Assembly: GCF_000276665.1 (NCBI RefSeq)
Contig: NW_004955465.1
Span: 4,752,181-4,816,180 of the forward strand
DNA length: 64,000 bases
From: Chinchilla lanigera
Lineage: Eukaryota; Chordata; Mammalia; Rodentia; Chinchillidae
Direction of reading: 5' to 3'
Below, piece after piece: positions 22,551-31,947 of this stretch; the first letter of the stretch is position 1, and the number at the start of each line of letters is the position of its first letter. Both the position numbers and the translations under genes were made by a program. The notes beneath the pieces are model-generated. The model was not told the DNA's origin. It saw only the letters and a list, made by a program, of their open reading frames with translations, and ran no database searches.

Positions 22551-23984
22551 AACTAGTCAAAACTGGGATTATCTGAACATGAAAAATTGCCCATATGACT
22601 ATGAAACATGACTGTCGAAATATATAGGCACTCAATAGATGAGCCCAGGTGCTTTTCAAGGAACTTTCTTACCAAAATGTCCAGGAATAGATAAAAATAT
22701 ATGTACTTTTCCAGAGAGTGGGAAAAATTAAAGCTTAGAAACCTAATATATGAGACTTGTATGCTTTCAATATCAACTCTATCAAAGGAAAAAAGGAAAT
22801 GGAATCATTCACTAACTTATAAACATAGTTATACACATGGAAATAAACACCAACAGAGACGAAATAATTGTAAAGTGAGAACAAGGTTATTAGAAATGTT
22901 CTAACTCTTGATCTCAGTCTTGGGAGTAATGGTATCGCTGTATACATACATAGAAGTACATTGATTTGTATTCTTAAGATGTGTACCAGTTCTGCACCAC
23001 TTACTATGCAATGTTCGAACTCAATATAAAAGATATTCAGTGTGCATACAAGTGAATGGGGTGAAAACATCTTTGCCTGTGGAACTATGAGATTTTACAA
23101 ACATTTTCTTGATGTTTTTCATGTAAATTATCTGCATTCCGATATTTTATGAAATTTCAGGAGCTTTGATCTCTTCCCCTCCATTCTCCCTGTAAAAACC
23201 CATTTAATCTTTGCTCACAAGCATTAAATAATCTAAATATACAGATCTAATTGCAGATGTTGAAAAATTGCAAATGAAAAAAATAAACAGCATGAAAGAT
23301 GTTTCTTTAGCTCATGTAAATGGCATTTTTGGTTACTTCAAACTTAAGTTTTCCTTTGCTTTTCCAGTCTTTTATAACTGGCTGTATGGCATGGCAACCT
23401 TCCAGCGCATTTAAAAAGCTTGGAGGAGACATCCAATGTGTATCAATCTACTGTGAAAACAAATAATTTAAGTGCTCGCTGTCTTGCAGTCTCAGTCATT
23501 CGATGCTGGTGGTTGGATTTGATGCTATTGGTCTGTAGGCTGCAGCTCAGATGCCTGTGGGCAGGAACTTTGCCTGAGAACTTCCACAACTTTCATTTTT
23601 ATTTTTTGACTTCTGATGCTGTGCACAGGATATTTTGATATCTACTACCTTCTTTTCAGTACAAATCTTACCTTTATTCCTCACTGATGGAAGTCGATAA
23701 CAAGAGAACAAATAGTAGCTCTGTTTAATTTTTGCATAAAGACACGGGGAGATATCTGGTAAGGCCAAAGAGAAACTCTTCATAGTTCAAATGCAGCAAA
23801 TAAAATGTAGCCAAATAAAGATTAAAACCAAAAGCCCTTTGCTTTCCAGCATTACATCTACTATGATGTATTTTCTGAAAGCCACCCAAGTATAACTATT
23901 TATTTTAACTAAAGTAATCAAGATTAATGTCAGCAGTTATGACACACACTGTTTGCTAAAGAACACATAGAACAATTGCTCAGG
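22551..23984. other. unique DNA; weak enhancer-like patch at 23.1-23.3 kb
   Basis: No recognisable repeat. The patch 23100-23290 (ATTTCAGGAGCTTTGATCTC with a TCF-like CTTTGATC, CATTTAATCTTTGCTC, GATCTAATTGCAGATG) is dense in homeodomain- and TCF-type cores. This is inference only. Confidence 0.35.
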
Positions 23985-24480
23985 GCAAGCTTCATTAAGA
24001 AATCAGATAAAATTAGTAAAACTGATTATATTTCAAAACTCAGCAGCAGCTAAAATTGCTGTTCAGGAGCTTCCAATTAACACAATTGGTCTTGTTCACA
24101 ATCAGCTATTGTAATCTCATTAGCTTATTATATTTTAATCATTGTGATAACAGCGCTGCAAAATTTATTTTATTTTACATGGCTAAAGATTGGCCAGATT
24201 GGGTGTGTGGCCAACTTAGTATTAGCTGCACACAGGCCTTTGGAATTTGGCATCTTGCCTGTTTTTCAGGGGAGCTGTAGTGATCAAGTGTCAAATACCC
24301 ATACATCCCCCTTCTCTAGCAGTGAGAAGGCATTCTCGAAACAGGCATCTAATTGGGCATCTGCTGATGGGGGGATTAATTATATAGCTGACACTGTGAC
24401 TCCAATCATTTTGTAATGGCATTCGGAGAAGTGACAGTTTATGCAAGAAAAAAGAGACCGAGAAGAAAGTGGAAGAAAGG
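23985..24480. promoter_or_regulatory. candidate enhancer with inverted homeodomain and SOX sites
   Basis: Repeat-free block with a dense set of sites. CCAATTAACACAATTGG (24073-24089) is a 6-bp inverted repeat around AACAC. ACAATCAGCTATTGT (24098-24112) is an inverted ACAAT/ATTGT pair with 5-bp spacing, the geometry of a SOX dimer site. It also has TCTCATTAGCTTATTAT, TTTAATCATTGTGATAAC and GGATTAATTATATAGC. The arrangement is typical of conserved neural or mesodermal enhancers. Conservation and activity are untested. Confidence 0.5.
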
Positions 24481-26157
24481 AGATAGGCTTTTCTGAGTAC
24501 CTGTTTTAACTACTATAGCTCTTTGTTTTGATACCTTGTTTTATAAATATATTCTGAAGGCACCAGTCATTGCAAAACACAAAATGCTTTTGTCTTTTTT
24601 GTGAAAGCAGCAACAACTAGAAAACTGGTGTCTCACTGATACCAAGTGTTGCCAGCTGCAATGAGATTATGTTCTATTGATGGGAACTGGGGTGTAACAG
24701 CCATCTACGGAAAGCAATAGGTTACCCTATTTTCTGGCAGAAAATGCTGCGTGTTTTATGAACTGCCTCTATCTTGTACACCAGGGATGTGTCTGTGGCT
24801 AAAACTATAATAGGATTTTCCTAAATGATACAAAAAATACAAATATTCTCACCAACCAGCTTGTAGAGGTTTCTTATTTTCAAGCAAGCTTTAATACTGC
24901 ATTTTGCCTCTATCTCTTAAGACTATTTTTGATTTCACTTTCCCATTACGAGTGCTTTCTGTAAAGGCGTCAAAGATTACTAATTGTGCTCCGCAAGAAG
25001 GAAAACAGCAGAGGCAGTGAGCCAACATGCGTGCAAATGCTTGTTCTCGGCAGGACCCTGGAAAACTGGAAGATACGAAGAGGTAAACAACCAGAGACAC
25101 GCACTCTGAGAAACTGAGACACCGTCTGCATCCTCAGAGCCCTACCACGCTGTTTTGAGTCATTGAGACTAAGTTTATCTTTAAAAAAAGAAAAACAGCC
25201 ACTCAGTTCCTCATATTTTCATGTCCATAAATAAATAAATGAGGAAAAGAACCCTTCTAAGTCCCAGGAGGGAAAGTTAAATGAAAATGGAAGACAGAGT
25301 CCTTCTGTGACTATCAGATTACCATACCTAAGCACTAAAAAGGTGAACGTTCATCATTATTAAAATCATTCAATTTGTGTCTTTAATTATAACTTTTGGG
25401 GGCATGAATGGCTCCAGAGAAATTAGTCTTCTATTTGCTCCATGAAAGAATTTAATAAGTAATACATTATGTTAACTGATTTTTAAAAATCCATTTAATT
25501 TTTCCCTGAATTCTATTTTAGGATGATGAGCTCTGATATCATGGAAATTCTTGTCCAGCATCTTTGCTCAGACGGTCGTGTGTTTTTTTCCTTAATGCAC
25601 GAGCAACTGAACTTTGTGTACTTAGGGCTTAACTTACAAATTCCCTAGTTTGAGCCATCTCTGATTTAGCCATGTACTAACCATCTGCAGGTTCGGATTC
25701 CTCTTATGAAAATCCACTGTAGTTGTTTGAATTACTGTCCCAGGGTGCCTTCAAGCCGTCATCTTTTTTTTCTAATGGTGACACTTGGATATTTAGAGCT
25801 GCTCAGGTTGTACAATCAATAACTCTCCTCTCCCCTGTCTGTGACTGATTTGCATATGGATACCCATGTGGTAAGGGATCAGCATGGGTTTCATGACGAA
25901 AAAAACTCCTTACAATCGTCTGTGTCTACACTGGTGACAGTGGATAATTACATTGAATTCTCTTGTGCAACAACACTTGCAAGACACTTTCCAGAAGGTG
26001 GCTTTGTAAGCGCATCCTGAAATTCCTTAATGGAATGCAGTTAGGGGCGGGAGGATTGGAAGATGTAGCATCTTGGGTTTGTTTTTTCTTCACAACTTCA
26101 GATGAAGGTTTTTTAATAGGCAGATTATGAATGTACCTATCTGTGGTAATATATGTG
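24481..26157. other. unique DNA, partly enhancer-like
   Basis: No recognisable repeat. 25400-25700 has TAATAAGTAATACATTATGT, AATCCATTTAATTT and GATGATGAGCTCTGATATCA, and could be part of the same regulatory landscape. Confidence is low. Confidence 0.35.
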
Positions 26158-26185
26158 TGCACACTCACACACACACACACACACA
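26158..26185. repeat. (CA)n microsatellite
   Basis: Short, interrupted CA run followed by an ATATGTATATAG transition. Confidence 0.9.
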
Positions 26186-27315
26186 TATGTATATAGACAA
26201 GGTTAAATATATTAACTTTTGGTATTTATATACAAATGTTAATTGGTCAAAATTTGCCAAATATAAACACACAGAGTTTTGAATATTTAGCATGGAAACA
26301 TTTTTGTCATAGTCTTCCATTTCCTCAGTACCTAGTTTGGGTAGAATCTATTCAGTTTAATAACTACTTTGTGTTTCTATATATAATCTTCAGTGAATAT
26401 CACTAATGAAATAATTTCAATATAATATGAAAATAGTTTTCAATGATTTCTGTTGTTCTTATGGATGTTGTTACAGAGAAATTTCTTTAAATGAAACACT
26501 ACTAAATCAGTTTCAAAGCAGGTAAAAACAAATTTTCCCTATTTGAGAGGACACTGGGCTCAGAGTCCCTTTGACATATCTCCTTTGTTGTTATCTAGTA
26601 AGAAAATTCAATGAGATGAACAAGCACATTTGAAAATCACCATAACACCATCAAATGGATGATAGTTTGGAATGCTAGAATAGAATAGGAAAAGGAGACA
26701 TTTGGTCTACACAAAGGTTTCCATGGATTTTCCATGGAGGAAAGGATGTCCCATTGGAGTATGAGGTAGAGTCGACCAGAAGAGCGAACATGAAATTACT
26801 GAAAGTCAGCCTATTATTAATAAACAATATGAGGAAAGATATAAAGACATATACAAACACATGTAAATAGGAAATTATTGTAAAATATGTGGTAGGAAAT
26901 AAAAAAGCAATACTTAATAATTGAACTTTAGCTTATATGAATGGGGCTGCTATGAATATTTTTAGCTCAAGAAATGTCCCGATGAGTGTTGTATTACAGA
27001 TGCATGCAACTGGTTACAATGTGCAGAATTAAATGACCAGCATCAACACAAAACCTAAAGGCAAAATTCTTTAAAATTTTAATGAAGTTGGTTAACTAAC
27101 ACAAGCTCACACAGCTGCAAGAGGTCATGTCCATGGGAAAAAAAAAGAAAAAGCTTGAAAAATTTGGCCAATTTAGACAAAATGGCCATACAATTAACCA
27201 ACAATAAAAATAGTAGTTAGTAAGAGACCTTCGGATATAATGCTAAGTTGTAAATAAAGGGACATGGGAAGTACCCATATAGATAGGTTAGTTGTTGGTG
27301 GTTGGAGTTTAAGAA
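26186..27315. other. AT-rich unique DNA, nothing recognised
   Basis: About 1.1 kb without a supported feature. Small frames such as 26675-26860 are not recognisable. Confidence 0.45.
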
Positions 27316-27355
27316 TCATCAGTATGCAGAGTCATGAAGAGTCATCAGTATGCAG
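27316..27355. repeat. two-copy 26-bp direct repeat
   Basis: TCATCAGTATGCAG at 27316-27329 recurs exactly at 27342-27355 (period 26). Small local duplication in otherwise unique DNA. Confidence 0.85.
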
Positions 27356-27508
27356 TGTAGTGAGAACGACAATCTATGCTTATGGCATGAGCTGGTCCCA
27401 GAAAAAGATGTAATCAGATGAGTCAATGACAAGAACAAAGCCCTGAGAAATTCCAAGGTTAAAAGAATGAGGTGATGAGGGAGAGAAATGGTCTAGGAGA
27501 CAGGAAAA

Positions 27509-27896
27509 TGTATTAGCCACGGGCAAATACAGTTTAAAGATGAACAGGTTTATTTAGGCTCACAGTTTCAGAGGCTTCAGTCCATGGTCAGCACACTCCA
27601 AGGTAGAAACAGCACTGCAGAGGAAATCTGCTCACTTCTTGGCAGCCGGGAAGCAGAGGGACTAAGAAGAAAGCCAGAGAAAGAGATAGGAAGGGCCTCT
27701 CAGATACATAAGAATGTCTCAGGGACCCACTTCTTCGTACATGGACCTACCTCCTAACAGCACATTCAACTGTGAAGGTGTCAGTGGATAAGGTTATTGA
27801 CAAAGTTAGTTCACCCCTAATCTAGTCATCTTCCTAAAGCCCTATCTCTGAATGCCTGAGCCTTTTGGGGCACATTTTTTTGATCCAAACCATAAA
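27509..27896 (-). mobile_element. antisense MaLR/ORR1-like LTR
   Basis: It starts TGTATTAGCCACGGGCAAAT. It then has TTTATTTAGGCTCACAGTTT (complement of the poly(A)-signal region), TCAGTCCATGGTCAGC, TTCTTGGCAGCCGGGAAGCA, CCTATCTCTGAATGCC and a terminal GATCCAAACCATAAA. Near full length and of the same broad family as the antisense LTRs at 17.4 and 61.5 kb. Confidence 0.75.
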
Positions 27897-28149
27897 AGAG
27901 AAGAAGCAGAAATGAAAATTGACCCTGAAGCCCAACAAAAAGAGTCTTGAGAAATATTTTTACTTATTTCTTACAGTTTCTAAACATTCCTCACAAAACC
28001 TACTCTTGTCCATTGTGATGGGACCTATGGGTTGTTTTCATCCGTATCCTGGAAACTCAAAGTTTCTTGCCATGAAATAAGATCAAGCATCCATTTATAT
28101 TTTTCTCAGGGGATTTCTCCAAGTAAAACTCAACAGAGATCACAGTTAT

Positions 28150-28372
28150 TTTTTACACTGAGGATTAAATCAAGGGATACATTACCACTGAGCTACCACC
28201 CCTGTCCTATTTATTTGTTGGCTTATTCATTTATTTGTTTGTATCTTAATGCAGGGTTTCACTGAATTCCTTAGGAAAGTTCAATTCCTTGAACTTGTGA
28301 TACTTCTGCTCCTGCTTCAACCTCCCTAAATTCTGGCTGGGATTATAGGGAATCACCACTGTATCTAGCAGT
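28150..28372 (-). mobile_element. B4-like composite SINE, antisense
   Basis: In plus orientation it starts with an antisense ID part (CACTGAGGATTAAATCAAGG, CCACTGAGCTACCACCCC). An A-rich linker seen as T-rich DNA follows. The antisense B1 part is CAGGGTTTCACTGAATTCC, GAACTTGTGATACTTCTGC and GGCTGGGATTATAGGGAATC. Old and diverged. Confidence 0.7.
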
Positions 28373-28879
28373 TATTGTTATTTATGTGCAAATTCTCTCC
28401 CCACCACCATAAGAACAAAACATTCCTTAATCTTTGGGCTGGTTTGGACTTGGGTTTACCTAACCACAGCCTGTCATTATTATGGCAGTATGTCCCTCTT
28501 GGAACTGGAATTTCTAGTCTTTTCCCCGCATTGCTTTTATTCCCATTACTATCATTTCCTTGTATCTCTTGATAGCTACATAGTATAACGTATCCTTATG
28601 CATCAACTGAAGTAATCTGATTTATCATGGTAACCAGATAGAGAAATTCTTCTACGTAATTTGCACAAAGCATTAAAAAAGCTTAAGTCTATTTATTTTA
28701 AAATTCCTATATCTGGGTTAAACCATATGACACTGTCATTCTCAGAAGTCAAAAGTTTGAACTGGCAATTTCATATGTTCTACCTATTTTATGTTTCTGA
28801 CTTGTTCTTGCTTCTGTCTTTGGAAATAACATGCCAAGAAGACAAAATACAAAAGATCAGTATGTTTTTTGTTAGCAAA
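28373..28879. other. unique DNA, nothing recognised
   Basis: 28480-28600 (TGGAACTGGAATTTCTAG, then pyrimidine-rich, then ATAGCTACATAGTATAACG) may be another antisense L1 3' piece. Not firm. Confidence 0.35.
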
Positions 28880-29460
28880 TAATTTTGGATGTGCCAACTA
28901 TCACAAATAACAAAACATTCAAGATTTAAGCTTTATGTGCTAATCAGGTATTGGCTAGAGAGGATTGTACAGGTGAGCCAGCAGATTTCGTGCGTATCAG
29001 GAGCTCTGCGGCCTGCGTCTGCCCCTTCAAATCCTGACGGAGTAAGTGATTAAACTACTCCTGCTGGGCTTAGTGACTAGAAAAGAGTCAGTAAACCTCT
29101 CCAAGTGTGGACATCCAGAAATAGCTCATTTGTTTATTCATTTAATTAGAAAGCAATTATTCTTTTGTTCATTAAATGAACATTTATCTAGTAGCCACCA
29201 TGGCCATTTAGTAGGATCTGGTTCATGGGCAATTGCAAGATTTAATTTGAGCAACTGGGTGCCTTTTTATCATACAACTTAATATCACCAGGACATCTTT
29301 TAATAATTTCTGGCCATTGGTGACAGAGGTGACAAGTGGAGATAAGCCCTGGCAATTTCTTTAGGTTCAATCCTGTTGCACCTATAGGAGCCACCTGGGA
29401 GGACGTCAGCATTCCTTTACTCCCCAATTTTCTTGGAACCAACTACACTCAGCCTGCTTT
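28880..29460. promoter_or_regulatory. candidate enhancer block at 28.9-29.5 kb
   Basis: Repeat-free and motif-rich: GTGCTAATCAGGTATTGGC, a CpG-bearing segment at 28985-29040, AAGTGATTAAACTAC, TTCATTTAATTAGAAAGCAATTA and TTAAATGAACATTTATC, GATTTAATTTGAGC, CCGTTGGTGAC-like and ACAGGTGAC-like E-box segments, and CACCTGG near 29392. It ends just before a MER5A insertion. Conservation inferred from appearance only. Confidence 0.4.
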
Positions 29461-29530
29461 GGTACCACATGCTCTTCCAATCCTCTCAGTCCTTGATTTC
29501 AGTACTCATTTTATCGTTTGCATCTTTGCA

Positions 29531-29747
29531 ACAGGGATTTTCAACCTTGCCATTATTGGTGTTCGAGGCCTGATAGCTGCTGTGGGGAGCTGCCCCGTGC
29601 TTGGGAGGACATTTAGCAGGGTCTTTATCTTCTACCTACTAGATGCTAGGTACACACCCTTGCCCATCAGTCCTCCCATCATAAAACCCAAAGGTGACTC
29701 CAGACATGGTATTTCCTGGGGGAGAAGGAAGAATCACCTTCTTTGGA
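29531..29747 (+). mobile_element. MER5A hAT-Charlie element
   Basis: Nearly full-length MER5A pattern: ACAGGGATTTTCAACCTTGC (left end), 'cattattggtgtt', GCTGTGGGGAGCTGCCC, GGAGGACATTTAGCAGGGTC, CTACTAGATGCTAGGTACAC, GGTGACTCCAGACATGGTAT and TCCTGGGGGAGAAGGAAG. Non-autonomous, with no coding capacity. The 142-codon frame across 29336-29764 is produced by this repeat and is not a gene. Confidence 0.85.
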
Positions 29748-30237
29748 AGATTATTTTCCTATAAAACATGATTCAAGATTTCCCTCCACCTGCATGACTA
29801 TCTAAGGCCCTTGGAGATAGGAAAATATTTCTTCTCTTTCATTTTAACTGTTATTTGTCTATCTCTCAGCAAGAATCTGTGCAAACCACAAGTGGGATTT
29901 ATGCATAATCATTTAACAACATGGGTACTGTAATGTTTATGAAAGTCTTTTCCAAAAAGATGCTTTCTTTGGAAGCCGGAGAGGATTAAGCTAGTCTCCT
30001 CTACTATTATAACCAGTATGTCAGTAGTGGCTGACCTTGAATCCCCTTCACAGGTGATGCAAGATGTCCTGGTTTTCTGTGTGTCTAAGAATAGCTGTCA
30101 CCATTACACATGATGAGATGTTCTCTGTGACTCAATAGTAATGGAAGATTCCTTTTTATTCCCCTTTCTGTTAATAAAATCTAAGTTACACAAATGTTAA
30201 GATCTTAAAATCCAGAACAGATTAGTAATTTGCTTTA
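29748..30237. other. unique DNA, nothing recognised
   Basis: No supported repeat or exon. Confidence 0.45.
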
Positions 30238-30339
30238 GGGGCTGGGGATTTAGCTCAGCGGCAAAGCGCCTGCCTGGCAAGTGCAAGGTCATGAGTTCGG
30301 TTCCCGGTACCGGAGAAAAACCAAAAAAAAAAAACAAAT
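30238..30339 (+). mobile_element. young ID SINE (GGAGAAAAACC-type tail)
   Basis: GGGGCTGGGGATTTAGCTCA (A box), GAGTTCGGTTCCCGGTACCG (B box and 3' part), then GAGAAAAACC and the A-tail. AGTAATTTGCTTTA at 30224-30237 is repeated at 30341-30354, a 14-bp perfect target-site duplication. Among the least diverged ID copies in the window. Confidence 0.97.
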
Positions 30340-30355
30340 AAGTAATTTGCTTTAG

Positions 30356-31129
30356 CAGTCTGAGGCCATATTCCATTTCCAATTGCACATCTGCCTGTTT
30401 CCCAGAGGAGTTTGGACTCTTGGCCATGTGCTCAGCTCCACCAAGGACCTGCCTTGGGTCTTCCTCCTTTTATCTCTCACAATGAAAATCTGTTTCTTTT
30501 TTTCCTCAGGAAAACAAAATTAATTTGGAGTCTTTCAAAAATCTTGGCATGTGAAATAATGCAACAGAACCCCAATTTTGGGACTGCTGTGATTGCATTC
30601 CCTAGTTAAGCACCCTAGATATCAATACTTAATGGTATTCTCTAAGCTCAGCCAGTGAAGAAAATAGGGTTGTTATCTATCAAAGCACATTTTAGTTTCT
30701 GACAAGTAAAAGGCAGCATGGGGAATGCAGGAAGGCTGAAATGAAAGCCTAAAAGAAAACTCATATAACATCTGGTGTCCTTTATCCCCTGATGGCCTTT
30801 CATAGTATGATATGATGAGCTTGTTCTGATTTAAGACCTGATGATTTGGTTTGAAAAAACAGGAGGAGGGGACTAGATGCAGCCAGACTGGCTGCAAACT
30901 GGGATACAAAAATCTGCTCAAATAATTGGAAACTCGACAGATTTTTTTTTTTCTCCTGTAACTGATGCCAGTACCATCTTAGTTTATCCATCTCTCTCAG
31001 TTGAATTTGTGAAGTGCATTATCTTATTGGTTCTAAAGTTTTCATCTGACTTATTTGCAAGGGGAAATGTGTGCAAATCAGTTGTGATGGATTGCCTAAT
31101 TTTCTGTGCTGAATAAACCAGTTTTATGA
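30356..31129. other. unique DNA, nothing recognised
   Basis: No recognisable repeat. Several short overlapping frames on both strands; none recognised. Confidence 0.45.
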
Positions 31130-31300
31130 GATTGTTGATTCCTAGGTTATTAGTGAGCAGAAACATTGATCAATTTTTAACGTAAAAGAAGCTTACCAAG
31201 TTATTGCATTTGAAGCTTTTCATTATTGTTGCCATAATATAGGTAATGCATATGCTAATTAAAAAATCCAGGCAGGGTCAAGCTAGAGTTTTTCTTTGCT
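31130..31300. promoter_or_regulatory. candidate POU/homeodomain site cluster
   Basis: TAATGCATATGCTAATTA (31244-31261) places a palindromic GCATATGC core between two TAAT sites and includes an ATGCTAAT octamer-like element (complement ATTAGCAT). ACATTGATCAATTTTTAA and ATTATTGTTGCC (SOX-like) lie just upstream. Repeat-free, and compatible with a compact conserved enhancer core. Function inferred. Confidence 0.4.
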
Positions 31301-31496
31301 TTTTCTATTTTCAATTCAAATGCTAAAATTGGCCTGGGCCCCAGATGCCAGAAGATTACTAGTGACTGGACAAGAAGTGATCTTTGATCAAAAGGCCCAA
31401 AGAAGGGTTAGAGAAAGATCACTTCCTACCTGGAAAATATAGGTCCAGTTTAATCCACCCCAAATTTCTTACTGCTTCATTTCTCAAAGGTGGAAA

Positions 31497-31530
31497 ATAC
31501 TTCTATAGTATTAAAGCACTATAGAAGTAT
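31497..31530. other. perfect 12-bp inverted repeat, 10-nt loop
   Basis: ATACTTCTATAG (31497-31508) is exactly complementary to CTATAGAAGTAT (31519-31530). It lies about 20 bp before an ID SINE and is not part of that SINE. Confidence 0.9.
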
Positions 31531-31549
31531 GTTTTAAATTAAATGAAAC

Positions 31550-31632
31550 GGGCTGGGGATTTAGCTCAGCGGCAACGCGCCTGCCTGGCAAGCGCAAGGT
31601 CGTGAGTTCGGTTCCCGGTACTGGAGAAAAAC

Positions 31633-31670
<38 letters not shown>
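31550..31670 (+). mobile_element. young ID SINE with long A-tail
   Basis: ID body GGCTGGGGATTTAGCTCAGC through GAGTTCGGTTCCCGGTACTG, then GAGAAAAACC, followed by about 36 nearly uninterrupted A. TAAATGAA before (31540-31547) and after (31672-31679) is a short target-site duplication. The long homogeneous tail points to very recent insertion. Confidence 0.96.
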
Positions 31671-31673
<3 letters not shown>

Positions 31674-31843
31674 AATGAATCATTGATGGTTCATTGGTTG
31701 TGGAAACACTGGTTGGTAACAAACAAAAAGGGAGTTTTTATTTGTTAACTGGAAACCTTTGACAAAGAATTGACCTCACAGATGCTCCAAGATTTAATAC
31801 TCCAATAAAAGCAATAAAAAGCCATTTAAAAATCTACTACTTA

Positions 31844-31935
31844 GGGGCTGGGGATATAGCTCAGTGGCACAAGTGCCTGCCTGGTAAGCACAAGGTCCTG
31901 AGTTCAATACCCAGTACTAAAAAAAAAAAAAAAAA
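31844..31935 (+). mobile_element. ID SINE (simple-tail type)
   Basis: GGGGCTGGGGATATAGCTCA, then GTAAGCACAAGGTCCTGAG, TTCAATACCCAGTACT and an A-tail, with no GGAGAAAAACC segment. AATCTACTACTT at 31831-31842 and 31936-31947 is a perfect 12-bp target-site duplication. It lies only 170 bp from the preceding ID copy, but each has its own duplication, so the two inserted independently. Confidence 0.95.
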
Positions 31936-31947
31936 AATCTACTACTT

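Noticed and set aside
29336..29764. 142-codon plus-strand frame
   Set aside because: Its right half is MER5A transposon sequence, which is noncoding. No exon signals.
30238..30320. tRNA-Ala-like sequence with A and B boxes
   Set aside because: It is an ID SINE with A-tail and target-site duplication, not a tRNA gene; no proper anticodon arm or acceptor stem. The same applies to the other ID copies.
31550..31670. Possible BC1-type ncRNA gene
   Set aside because: A BC1 gene would have a unique 3' domain after the A-rich region; here the long A-run is followed directly by the target-site duplication.
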